Positions 1 to 8,277 of a stretch of 64,000 nucleotides of DNA are shown piece after piece. The notes under the pieces are model-generated. The model did not search any database. It had not been told where the DNA came from and saw only the letters and a program-made list of their open reading frames with translations. Both the position numbers and the translations under genes were made by a program. The DNA is taken from the NCBI GenBank assembly GCA_022484595.1, contig JAKVLB010000001.1, positions 248,001 through 312,000 of the forward strand. Reading direction: 5' to 3'. Each line of letters opens with the position of its first letter. The first letter of the stretch is position 1. This DNA comes from Mageeibacillus sp. GTDB lineage: Bacteria; Bacillota; Clostridia; Saccharofermentanales; Saccharofermentanaceae.

Positions 1-393
1 CGCCCTGTATCCGAGAATTGAATCACCGACATAGTTATAGTGAGGCACCTGTACGTTGTCGAAAAGTATCACATTCTTAAGTTCGGTTGAATTGCCTACG
101 ACGGCATTGGCTCCTATAATCACGCTTCCGCGGATAAACGCGCAGTGTCTGACAGTTGTATCCGGTCCTATAATCAAAGGTCCCTTGAGATAGGCGGAAT
201 CAAAAATATCCGCAGACTTTGCAACCCAGATATCTTCGCCGCGCTGTTCATAGATCTCTTTATCAAGTGTCGGACCGATTCTCATAATAAAATCCGATAT
301 TTCAGGCAGTACCTCCCACGGATACTGTTTGCCGTCCCAAAGCGGCGCTGCGATTGTATGCGTCAGATCAAGATAATCATTTACTTCAAACAT
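1..393 (-). CDS. Left-handed beta-helix (hexapeptide repeat) protein, partial
   Basis: The window edge cuts this gene; the visible 131 residues are its N-terminus. It starts MFEVNDYLDL and contains hexapeptide-type repeats with regular aliphatic positions (GPLIIGPDTTVRHCAFIRG, then VIIGANAVVG), typical of the left-handed beta-helix fold of GlmU C-terminal domains and related acyltransferases. No nucleotidyltransferase domain precedes the helix, so it resembles the short 'UDP-GlcNAc pyrophosphorylase-like' proteins of Clostridia. Its ATG overlaps the end of glmM by 8 bases, implying translational coupling and a role near amino-sugar nucleotide synthesis. The catalytic role is inferred only. 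Confidence 0.75.
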   Translation of the reverse strand, partial: MFEVNDYLDLTHTIAAPLWDGKQYPWEVLPEISDFIMRIGPTLDKEIYEQRGEDIWVAKSADIFDSAYLKGPLIIGPDTTVRHCAFIRGSVIIGANAVVGNSTELKNVILFDNVQVPHYNYVGDSILGYRA

Positions 394-1744
394 TTAAACC
401 CTCCACAACGGAGACGAGACTTTCAGCCATCTCTCCAATTCTGTCTATGTCCCTGCCTTCAAGCATCACACGGATTATCGGTTCTGTCCCTGACGCTCTG
501 ACAAGTATTCTTCCGTCTTCTCCGAGTTCTCGCTCAAACTGCTCAATTGCATCAGCAAGCACTTCGCTGTTCAGAATTCTCTCCTTTGAGGCCTCGCAGA
601 TCCTGGCGCTCCTGAGAACCTGCGGAAGCACCGTTACGCATCCTGACGCTTCATTGAGCGTCTGTCCGTCGTCAATCAGCGCCTTTGACAGCGTCAGCGC
701 CGTAAGCATTCCGTCACCTGTCGTCGCATGGTCAAGCAGAATTACATGTCCGCTCTGCTCTCCGCCGAGATTATAGCCTTCGGCGCGCATACGTTCGAGC
801 ACATAGCGGTCTCCTACCTTTGTCTTCGCCAGGTCAAGACCTTCCCTCTTCGCCATAATAGACACGCCGAGATTGCTCATTACCGTAACAACGAGGGTGT
901 CATTCTTAAGAATGCCTTTCTTCTTCATCGCCAGCGCGATAATACTCATAATCACATCGCCGTCAACAGTGTTGCCAAGGTTATCTGCCGCCAGAAATCT
1001 GTCGGCATCGCCGTCGAATGCAAATCCCATGTCACAGGACTCGCTGACAACAAGGCGTGACAGGTTCTCAAGATGCGTGGAGCCGCAGCCGTCATTTATG
1101 TTCGTACCGTCAGGCTTATTGCCGGTCATGACGCACGTAGCGCCCTTCTTCGAGAAAACAGACTCGGCGATAACAGACGAAGCGCCGTTGGCACAGTCAA
1201 TCGCAATCTTATATCCACTGAGATCACAGTCTACGCATCTTCCGAGATAATCCGCATAATCCGTGACCGCGTCTTTCCTCTCAAAGACTTTGCCGACGCA
1301 GTTTCCGGCCGGCAGGTTCTTATAATAATCATCAAAATTACTGATAACCTTCTCAATTTCATCTTCAACTTCGTCAGGAAGTTTGAAGCCCTCTGATGAG
1401 AAGAACTTGATTCCGTTGTATTCGTAAGAATTGTGAGAGGCAGATATCATGACTCCAGCGCCGCAGCCGTAAAGACTCGTAAGATAAGCAACACCGGGAG
1501 TAGGTAACACACCGACTGAAATAACATCGCATCCCGCCGAAGTAATTCCGGCGGAAAGAGCCGCTTCAAGCATTCCCGCGGATACTCTCGTATCATTGCC
1601 GATAAGGAAAACCGGCTTCACGGCATGGCTGCCATTCCCGGTGAGAACGAGAGCTCCGGCAAATCCAAGCCTGAATGCGAGCTGCGCAGTTAACTTCTCA
1701 TTCGCTATACCGCGAACTCCGTCTGTTCCAAATAATCTTGCCAT
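386..1744 (-). CDS. glmM: Phosphoglucosamine mutase GlmM
   Basis: Cytosolic enzyme that interconverts glucosamine-6-phosphate and glucosamine-1-phosphate on the way to UDP-GlcNAc and peptidoglycan. The 452 residues match the family length. The start MARLFGTDGVRG is characteristic; the phosphoserine loop SASHN puts the active serine at about S103; the metal loop is FDGDADRF; the C-terminal phosphate-binding loop is RASGTEPIIR. It lies 18 bases downstream of the c-di-AMP synthase gene and overlaps the next gene, the classical cdaA-cdaR-glmM arrangement of Firmicutes in which CdaA and GlmM interact. Nothing in the sequence looks degenerate. Confidence 0.97.
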   Translation of the reverse strand: MARLFGTDGVRGIANEKLTAQLAFRLGFAGALVLTGNGSHAVKPVFLIGNDTRVSAGMLEAALSAGITSAGCDVISVGVLPTPGVAYLTSLYGCGAGVMISASHNSYEYNGIKFFSSEGFKLPDEVEDEIEKVISNFDDYYKNLPAGNCVGKVFERKDAVTDYADYLGRCVDCDLSGYKIAIDCANGASSVIAESVFSKKGATCVMTGNKPDGTNINDGCGSTHLENLSRLVVSESCDMGFAFDGDADRFLAADNLGNTVDGDVIMSIIALAMKKKGILKNDTLVVTVMSNLGVSIMAKREGLDLAKTKVGDRYVLERMRAEGYNLGGEQSGHVILLDHATTGDGMLTALTLSKALIDDGQTLNEASGCVTVLPQVLRSARICEASKERILNSEVLADAIEQFERELGEDGRILVRASGTEPIIRVMLEGRDIDRIGEMAESLVSVVEGLNV

Positions 1745-1762
1745 ACGAATTCTTCCTGTCCC

Positions 1763-3226
1763 TTACGATACCGAATAGATAGTAACCGATACCGTCTCGG
1801 GCACCTGCCTTTCCACACGAAAATATACATTTGCCCCAGCACTTCTGACATTTACAGGAAGTTCGACGACTCCGGTCTCGTCTTTGCTTATGGCAGAATA
1901 ATCGATAGCAGCGACAACATCGCTACTCGTCAGATTTGTTATAACATCTTCACGTCCGATGACTTCAAATTCAACGGACGTAACCGGGTATGACACCTCT
2001 ATGTTGGCGGGCATGTTCTCGGTCGAATATGTAATCGGGACAGTAATTGTCTTGGAAATCACCGGATTGTTGTTTATCTGGATATAAAGCCACAGTGTCA
2101 GCGACAGTAAAAGCGAGACCATGATGAACAGGAGCCTCGTGCTGGCGCTTACGCGCATGGCGTTGCTCGTCTTGTCGGCTTCCCTTGTCTTGATTGTTAT
2201 CTCCTCAGCAACGCTTCCGACAGTCTGCGTGAGTGTCGCGGCACCGGTACCGGAATCTTCGGCCATAGCTCCGGAATCCTTATATCTTCTGTGACTGCGT
2301 CTCTTTATTTTGCCGAAAACCTTGACAAGACCCCTCGCATCCTTCCCTGAACGGTCAAGTCCGAGAAGATATGCGAGATTTGCTTCAAGTTCTTTGGCAT
2401 TAGACATCTCGAAAAGTCTTCCGTTTACAGCGATTGAAGTCTTTCCCCGTTCCTCCGACACAACAACCACGACCGTGTCGCCCATCTCACTGGCTCCGAC
2501 AGCGGCTCTGTGTCTTGTTCCGGTCCTCTCAAGAGAATGCATTGTAACCGACAGCGGGACATGACATCTCGCCGCGACAATTCTTCCGTCCCTTATCAGA
2601 AGACCTCCGTCATGCATAGGCGAGCCCTTGTAGAAAATACTCTGAAGCATAGTGCTTGTAACGGCGGCATCGAGTTTTACAACATTCTCCTGCACAAGCA
2701 GTTCATCAAGTCTTGTATTGCGTTCAATAAGGATCAACGCTCCCGTATAGGACCTGCTCATCTCCTTGCATGCGAGACATATCTCATTTATAAAAGTGGA
2801 CAGCTTGACATGATCGTCATCTTCGCTCCGCTTGATTGATCCGAACATCTTTACCGACGACTCGGACCGCAGACCGACAGTCTCCAGCACTCTTCTAAGC
2901 TCCGGCTGGAACAGCACGATGAAAAGTATGGCGAACACATAGAGAAATTTGTTGAAGATATATCCGACCATATCCAGACCGATAAGTCCGCAGACAGCCA
3001 CAAACAGCAAAATAAAGACTATTCCCTTGATCAGCTGCCATGCCCTCGTCTGCCGGACAAAAAGAAGAATCCAGTAAAAAAGAAAGGTTACAAGAATAAT
3101 ATCAAGAAGGTACCTGACGAAGTCCCACGGACTTCCGAAGAAAAGCACTCCGCTGTCAAGGCTGGCGATAAGCTCATTAACAAATTCAACAATCTGCTTT
3201 ATAAACGTCGAACCGCTCATCGTCAC
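1763..3226 (-). CDS. cdaA: Diadenylate cyclase CdaA fused to a YbbR (CdaR-like) domain
   Basis: Makes c-di-AMP from two ATP at the membrane. Residues about 39-108 form three membrane segments, followed by the DAC (DisA_N) domain at about 125-290, with MHDGG at 204-208 in place of the usual DGA triplet and GTRHRAAVG at 236-244. CdaA normally ends near here at about 270-280 residues. This protein continues through a basic, low-complexity cytoplasmic linker (about 300-360), a fourth membrane segment (364-383) and a single extracytoplasmic YbbR repeat (about 390-487), which is the architecture of CdaR. In most Firmicutes cdaA and cdaR are separate and CdaR has three or four repeats. The open frame is continuous, so this is a true fusion unless there is a sequencing error. 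It leads the glmM operon. Confidence 0.93.
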   Translation of the reverse strand: MTMSGSTFIKQIVEFVNELIASLDSGVLFFGSPWDFVRYLLDIILVTFLFYWILLFVRQTRAWQLIKGIVFILLFVAVCGLIGLDMVGYIFNKFLYVFAILFIVLFQPELRRVLETVGLRSESSVKMFGSIKRSEDDDHVKLSTFINEICLACKEMSRSYTGALILIERNTRLDELLVQENVVKLDAAVTSTMLQSIFYKGSPMHDGGLLIRDGRIVAARCHVPLSVTMHSLERTGTRHRAAVGASEMGDTVVVVVSEERGKTSIAVNGRLFEMSNAKELEANLAYLLGLDRSGKDARGLVKVFGKIKRRSHRRYKDSGAMAEDSGTGAATLTQTVGSVAEEITIKTREADKTSNAMRVSASTRLLFIMVSLLLSLTLWLYIQINNNPVISKTITVPITYSTENMPANIEVSYPVTSVEFEVIGREDVITNLTSSDVVAAIDYSAISKDETGVVELPVNVRSAGANVYFRVERQVPETVSVTIYSVS

Positions 3227-3256
3227 TACCTCCCTGCTGAAAAAAATAACAACTAA

Positions 3257-4429
3257 TTATATCATAATATCAGGTGTTACAAACTTTCCTCTGCAAATTA
3301 CATTCCTGAGCCGTCCGCTGCCGTCGATAACATTTATGTCGGCTCTGCCCCCGGCATCAAGCGTGGGGCACTTAATCCCGAGTCTGTCATACGGTGTCTT
3401 TGTCAGAGCGTCATATACTTCTGAATGCGGTATTCCGCAGCTGACAAGCTCACGGCATTCGCAGGCAAGCGAAGTAACAGAGCCTGCAAGACTGCCGCCT
3501 GGTCCGTAATAGGTTCTTCCGCAGCGGACTTCAACCTCAGTTCCGCCGAGATCGTAAAATCCGTCCGGCATACCGGCGCCGCGCATCGAATCCGACACGA
3601 CTATCACCCTGTCACCTATCAGTCTGCTGATTATTCTGAGCATGGCAGGCACAATGTGGTGACCGTCGCAGATAACTTCCGCGAAGACTCCGGGACTGTC
3701 AAATACCGCACCCAGGATTCCGGGCGCGCGCTTAAGACACGGTGACGTGGCGTTAAGAATATGTGTCACGGACTTCCCGCCTCTTGCAAAGAAATCCATA
3801 GCCGTATCATAATCGCAGTCTGTATGCGCGGCAGAGAGAACATATCTGCCGCTGAACTCTTCCGTAAACTGCATGGCGCCGTCAAGCTCCGGCGCGACAT
3901 CAATTATCTTAAGAAGCCCCGGGAACCTCTTTTCAAGATCTTCTATCAGCGCGGTCCCGTTTTTTGGCAGGATAAGATTACCGGTCTTCTGCACTCCGGA
4001 CATTGAAGGATTGAGGAACGGTCCTTCAAGATGAATGCCTGAGACAGCGGCGTGCGGCTTTATGTCCTTGTCAAGAATTTCTACGGCCCGGCTCACTGCG
4101 TCGAAAACTCTGTATATCCGCTCCTTCTCTATTGTCATTGTGGTGGGAAGAAATGCCGATACTCCGCATTCAGGCAGGCGGCGCGACAGACTGACAATGT
4201 CTTCTGCCGAAGCGTCAGAGCAGTCGTATCCGAATGCCCCGTGAATGTGACTGTCAAAGAATCCGGGGGTCAGATCACATCCCGTGCAGTCCAAATCCTG
4301 AACATCCGAGCAGCTTTCAGGCTTTGCCACTATCATGTTTATATCGCTGTCGAAAAACAGATCATTGCCTTCGCCGTCCGCTTTGAAGTCACGTCCGGAA
4401 ATGCTTCTCGCGTTGCTGAGTCTAATCAT
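3257..4429 (-). CDS. nagA: N-acetylglucosamine-6-phosphate deacetylase NagA
   Basis: Hydrolyses GlcNAc-6-phosphate to glucosamine-6-phosphate and acetate in amino-sugar recycling. It is an amidohydrolase-superfamily protein with the metal HxH motif in FFDSHIHGAFG, the LEGPFLNP loop, histidines in SAAHTDCDYD and THILNAT, CDGHH, and the catalytic aspartate in VVSDSMRGAG. ATG at 4429 is preferred over the GTG 12 bases upstream because an AGGAG site lies 10 bases before the ATG and would abut the GTG. The stop lies 30 bases before the cdaA fusion start, so co-transcription with cdaA-glmM is likely. No nagB is visible here. Confidence 0.93.
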   Translation of the reverse strand: MIRLSNARSISGRDFKADGEGNDLFFDSDINMIVAKPESCSDVQDLDCTGCDLTPGFFDSHIHGAFGYDCSDASAEDIVSLSRRLPECGVSAFLPTTMTIEKERIYRVFDAVSRAVEILDKDIKPHAAVSGIHLEGPFLNPSMSGVQKTGNLILPKNGTALIEDLEKRFPGLLKIIDVAPELDGAMQFTEEFSGRYVLSAAHTDCDYDTAMDFFARGGKSVTHILNATSPCLKRAPGILGAVFDSPGVFAEVICDGHHIVPAMLRIISRLIGDRVIVVSDSMRGAGMPDGFYDLGGTEVEVRCGRTYYGPGGSLAGSVTSLACECRELVSCGIPHSEVYDALTKTPYDRLGIKCPTLDAGGRADINVIDGSGRLRNVICRGKFVTPDIMI

Positions 4430-4516
4430 CGGCTGCTCCACTCCTGTTAATGTTTTTATCTGATTTTACACCAAGAGCCGAACATATTAACAATTTAAAA
4501 ATACCTCATTATCTTC

Positions 4517-4545
4517 TTGACTTAACCGGTCTTCAAAACTAATTT
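4517..4545 (+). promoter_or_regulatory. Putative sigma-A promoter of the alarmone synthetase gene
   Basis: TTGACT at 4517-4522, a 17-base spacer, and TAATTT at 4540-4545. The ATG at 4552 lies only 7 bases after the -10, and no Shine-Dalgarno sequence precedes it, so the transcript may be leaderless or translation may start further in. This was judged by eye only. Confidence 0.45.
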
Positions 4546-4551
4546 ATTGTT

Positions 4552-5187
4552 ATGGAAAATATATACGGACAATACAAAGAACGTGTGGAAGGCGTCATGG
4601 ACGACCTCCTTTATAAGCTTAACGGTTACAACAACGACATTATAAATGCCGGCGGTGATCCTGTTTTCGATCACATCAGCGCGAGGATCAAATCTGACAG
4701 AAGCATGCGGGAGAAGCTGGCGAGACTCGGCCTCGCGGTTACACCTGAGATGGCATTGTCGGAGAATGTGCACGATGCCGTGGGAGTCAGGATAGTAACC
4801 TGCTTCATAGACGACATTTTCGAGAACATAAAACAGATCAGGGCGCTTAAAGGCGTGACGGTACTTGAGGAGAAGGATTACCTTACCAACGCCAAGCCCA
4901 ACGGCTACAGGAGCTACCACCTGATTATCAGCATTGAGGAACCGTTTGAGGACGCGGCGGGAGCTACGCCGGGAATGTGGTACGCCGAGATTCAGCTGCG
5001 CACGATTGCGATGGATTCATGGGCAGCCCTCGAGCACAGACTCAAGTACAAGAAACAGATATCCGACACTGCCCTGATCGTAGCCGAGCTCAAGCGGGTT
5101 GCCGATGAACTCGCGTCGTGCGATGTATCAATGCAGACAATAAGGGACATGATAAAGGAGATTAAGCATGAAGATTCTGCTTGCTGA
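4552..5187 (+). CDS. Small alarmone synthetase (RelQ/RelP type (p)ppGpp synthetase)
   Basis: Transfers pyrophosphate from ATP to GTP or GDP to make the stringent-response alarmones. At 211 residues it consists only of the RelA/SpoT synthetase domain, with no HD hydrolase, TGS or ACT domain, as in the SAS family. Motifs seen: HISARIKS (41-48), HDAVGVRIV (74-82), the nucleotide loop NGYRSYHL (117-124), EIQLRT (146-151) and EHRLKYKK (161-168). No strong ribosome site precedes ATG 4552; an internal ATG (codon 16) follows GGAAGG, but the family-like N-terminus supports the first ATG. The 3' end overlaps the response-regulator gene by 20 bases, so the three genes to 7147 form one operon. Confidence 0.92.
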   Translation: MENIYGQYKERVEGVMDDLLYKLNGYNNDIINAGGDPVFDHISARIKSDRSMREKLARLGLAVTPEMALSENVHDAVGVRIVTCFIDDIFENIKQIRALKGVTVLEEKDYLTNAKPNGYRSYHLIISIEEPFEDAAGATPGMWYAEIQLRTIAMDSWAALEHRLKYKKQISDTALIVAELKRVADELASCDVSMQTIRDMIKEIKHEDSAC

Positions 5188-5836
5188 AGATGAGACAGAC
5201 CTCGCCAACGCCATTAAGGCGCTGCTTATACACTCCGGTTACAGCGTTGACCTGGCGGAAGACGGCCAGTACGCGGTAGATTTTGCGGCGCAGAACGGTT
5301 ATGACGCGATGGTTTTCGACATAATGATGCCCCGCAAGGACGGACTTGAAGCGCTTCGTGAGATCAGAGCCGCCGGAGATACAACGCCGGTGATTATGCT
5401 GACAGCAAAGTCCGAGATTGAAGACCGGATAACGGGGCTCGATTCGGGCGCAGACGATTATCTTACAAAGCCCTTCGCCATGGCAGAGCTGCTCGCGAGA
5501 CTCCGCGCGATGACGAGGCGCGCCAGACCTGAGGCCGCATCTGTCATAACCTACGCAAACATTGAGGTCGACCCTTCAAGTTCGGAACTGAGAGCCGTCA
5601 ATTCAATCAGCCTTGCATTCAAGGAACTCAAGCTCCTGGAACTGCTCGTGAAGGCCGAGGGCAAAGTCATTACCACGGAAGAGATATATGACAGAATATG
5701 GCAGGACGACCCCGATACCTCAACCAAAATCGTACTTATGTATATTTCTTATCTCAAGAACAAACTCAGGTCTGTCGGTGCATCGTGCGTTATAACAGGT
5801 TCACCCGAGTCAGGCTATACGCTGACGGAGGGATAA
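5168..5836 (+). CDS. OmpR/PhoB-family response regulator
   Basis: A 222-residue DNA-binding regulator. The receiver domain (1-118) has the acidic pair E7/D8 region, the phospho-acceptor D51 in MVFDIMMPRKDG, and the switch segment ending GADDYLTKPF. A winged-helix output domain (about 125-222) follows, including the recognition region around TSTKIVLMYISYLKNKL. It overlaps the alarmone synthetase gene and is followed 3 bases later by a histidine kinase, its obvious partner. The stimulus is unknown. Coupling to a small alarmone synthetase suggests an envelope or nutrient-stress signal, which is inference. Confidence 0.95.
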   Translation: MKILLAEDETDLANAIKALLIHSGYSVDLAEDGQYAVDFAAQNGYDAMVFDIMMPRKDGLEALREIRAAGDTTPVIMLTAKSEIEDRITGLDSGADDYLTKPFAMAELLARLRAMTRRARPEAASVITYANIEVDPSSSELRAVNSISLAFKELKLLELLVKAEGKVITTEEIYDRIWQDDPDTSTKIVLMYISYLKNKLRSVGASCVITGSPESGYTLTEG

Positions 5837-5839
5837 CCG

Positions 5840-7147
5840 ATGCTCCAGAAGGTCAGAATGCATTTCATACTTGTCGCGATGGCTGCGCTTGTGGCGGTTC
5901 TCGCGCTGCTTGAAGTTTTTTTCTGGTACACGGCGAAAACAAGTATCTCCGGCAGATACGACACTATAATCGACTACATCTACAACAACGACGGCAAGCT
6001 GCCGGGCTTCAGCGACCTTAAAGACTCCGGAAGCGACAGTCAAAGCGAGCTGGGCAATCTGATGTCTGATATTTTCGGCTTCGGGGATCAGCTTCTGTCG
6101 CCTGAGCTTAAATATCAGACAAGATTTTTCCTCGTGAATCTGTCAGAAGACGGCAGCATAGTTTCATATGACCTGTCGAATATCGCCGGCGTAAGCTCTG
6201 ATGATGTTGATGATTTCATAAATGACACATACGGAAGCGGCCGTGTCAGCGGCTTCTACGACAGCGATTCGTCGAGCTACACCTACAAGACATACCGGAA
6301 TTCTGACGGCACTCATACTTTTATCGCCGTAGACACATCGTCGGCGTCATGGCTTATCCGCGAGATATCCATGTATATTCTGCTGTGGGGATTCATCATC
6401 ATACTGATTTTCACATTTCTCGTCATTATTCTGTCCAAGCAGGCAATCGCACCGATGGCGGCAAATTTTGAGAAACAGAAACAGTTTGTGACAAACGCCT
6501 CGCATGAGCTCAAGACTCCGGTGGCTATTATTTCAGCAAACACCGAACTTATGGAGGCGATCAACGGCAGCAATGAATGGACCGAATCAAATATGAGGCA
6601 GGTCAAGAGACTCACCGCCCTCATCAATGACCTCGTAATTATGGCGCGCGTTGAAGAACGCCAGAGCATGGCGTTCGACAGGGTTGACCTTACAAAACTG
6701 GCACAGGATGTCCTTCCGGGATTCAAGGCTATCGCCGAGAATTCCAACAAGTCCTACAGCACTTCGATAGATGAAGGGGTTTTTGTATCGGGCGAAGAGC
6801 GTGCTCTTCGGGAAATCCTGTCAATCATCGCCGACAACGCCGTGAAGTACTGCGACGACAACGGCACGGTAAACATACAGGTATCGCCGAGATTGACCAG
6901 GAATGTCGGCACAGGAAAGATAACAGGAACAAAGACAACTTTCTCGAATACCTTTTCCGGCGGCAGCAAAGCTGACCTGCCGAAGTTTTTTGACAGATTC
7001 TACCGCAGTGAAGAATCACACAACAACAAGGAGAATCAGGGCTTCGGCATAGGTCTGTCAATGGCAAGGGAGCTGACGGAAAGACTCGGAGGCAAAATCA
7101 CTGTACAGCTTAAGGACGGTATAATTATCTTTACGGTGATTTTCTGA
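5840..7147 (+). CDS. Membrane sensor histidine kinase
   Basis: Partner kinase of the preceding regulator. TM1 spans about residues 8-30, followed by an extracytoplasmic sensor region to about 175 rich in Ser/Asp/Gly and without a recognised sensor fold, then TM2 at about 176-200. The HisKA dimerisation helix carries FVTNASHELKTP with the phospho-acceptor H222. The ATPase domain has ADNAVKYCDDN and GFGIGLSMARELTERLGG. No distinct HAMP domain is evident between TM2 and the H-box. The spacing of 3 bases after the regulator stop shows translational coupling. Confidence 0.94.
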   Translation: MLQKVRMHFILVAMAALVAVLALLEVFFWYTAKTSISGRYDTIIDYIYNNDGKLPGFSDLKDSGSDSQSELGNLMSDIFGFGDQLLSPELKYQTRFFLVNLSEDGSIVSYDLSNIAGVSSDDVDDFINDTYGSGRVSGFYDSDSSSYTYKTYRNSDGTHTFIAVDTSSASWLIREISMYILLWGFIIILIFTFLVIILSKQAIAPMAANFEKQKQFVTNASHELKTPVAIISANTELMEAINGSNEWTESNMRQVKRLTALINDLVIMARVEERQSMAFDRVDLTKLAQDVLPGFKAIAENSNKSYSTSIDEGVFVSGEERALREILSIIADNAVKYCDDNGTVNIQVSPRLTRNVGTGKITGTKTTFSNTFSGGSKADLPKFFDRFYRSEESHNNKENQGFGIGLSMARELTERLGGKITVQLKDGIIIFTVIF

Positions 7148-7176
7148 TATAATTCATCTCCATGGGGGATAATAAT

Positions 7177-8277
7177 ATGTCTGTTAAAAACAATCCGAGA
7201 GTAGTCTGGGTGGAACTGTTGAGAATTTTGGCCTGTCTGATCGTTATAGGACGCCATGTTTTCGCGAATTCCGCAAAAAGCGACAGTTTCTCATACGCAT
7301 TAATATGGTCTTTGGTCTCTGACGGTGTCACCATTTTCTGGTTCATATCGGGATTTTTCCTGTACGGAGAGAAATTCTCCTATAAGTCAAAGCTTAAGCA
7401 CCTTCTGACCGGAATAATTATTCCGATGGTAATCTTCAACGTTTTCTCAATAGGTCTGGACCACCTGGCAAGCGGCAAACCATTGTTCTGCACAGATGAC
7501 ATCTTCACCGAACTTTATTGTCTTCTTACGTTCAACCAGCCTATCAGATGCTTCCACCTGTGGTTCCTGAATATCTACATTTTGCTGATAATCTGTTCTC
7601 CGCTGATAAACGCCGCTGTATCTTACCTCGATACAAACAGGAAACGCGAGAATATTTTCCTTGCCATAACCGCTTCTTTGCTGTTTATAAACGACCTTAC
7701 TCTGAACTCCGCCATGAATTTTTCCTTCCACGGCGCAGGCGGACTCATTCCGGCTGTACTGCTCACCATATGCGGTCATATAATCTACAGGAGACTCCCT
7801 GAAGCAAAGACTGAATACGCAGCTGCCGGCGTGATCGGGGTTATTTTTATCAACATAGTAAGAAGCCTGATGCAGATAACTCTAGCCAGATCGTCACCCG
7901 ACTACGAAGACCACATTCTGTTCTGGTATGCTCTTCCCTCGGTGTTCGCGGCAATCTGTCTTACAGTTGCCGTGAGCAGAATCAGATTCTCTGACACAGG
8001 CAAAGTCTCATCGGCAATCAGGTTCCTGTCATCGCTGACTCTTTATATCTACCTCACTCATTTTGTAATTATCGACATTCTGGACAACACCGGCGTAACG
8101 CAGAGGATCAAGGATATCTTCCTCAATAAAGATTACAGCATCTTTGCAGGATACGGACTCTACACGCTGACTGAAAGCATCGCCGTATTCATACTGACCG
8201 CCGCGTTATCCTTACTTATAAAAATGGCAGCAGGCGCTGTCAGAGCATCAATCCGCCGTTGTTTCAGTCACACCTGA
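7177..8277 (+). CDS. Acyltransferase 3 family membrane protein
   Basis: Integral membrane protein with about ten hydrophobic segments and the acyltransferase-3 signature near its start (WVELLRILACLIVIGRHVF, arginine and histidine conserved). Members O-acylate extracellular sugars or lipids such as polysaccharides and peptidoglycan; the substrate is not deducible here. The start is set at ATG 7177 because GGGGGA at 7164-7169 sits 7 bases upstream; the earlier ATG at 7162 overlaps that ribosome site. It follows the two-component genes by 29 bases. Its last 30 bases overlap the 3' end of the convergent M28-like gene. Confidence 0.88.
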   Translation: MSVKNNPRVVWVELLRILACLIVIGRHVFANSAKSDSFSYALIWSLVSDGVTIFWFISGFFLYGEKFSYKSKLKHLLTGIIIPMVIFNVFSIGLDHLASGKPLFCTDDIFTELYCLLTFNQPIRCFHLWFLNIYILLIICSPLINAAVSYLDTNRKRENIFLAITASLLFINDLTLNSAMNFSFHGAGGLIPAVLLTICGHIIYRRLPEAKTEYAAAGVIGVIFINIVRSLMQITLARSSPDYEDHILFWYALPSVFAAICLTVAVSRIRFSDTGKVSSAIRFLSSLTLYIYLTHFVIIDILDNTGVTQRIKDIFLNKDYSIFAGYGLYTLTESIAVFILTAALSLLIKMAAGAVRASIRRCFSHT

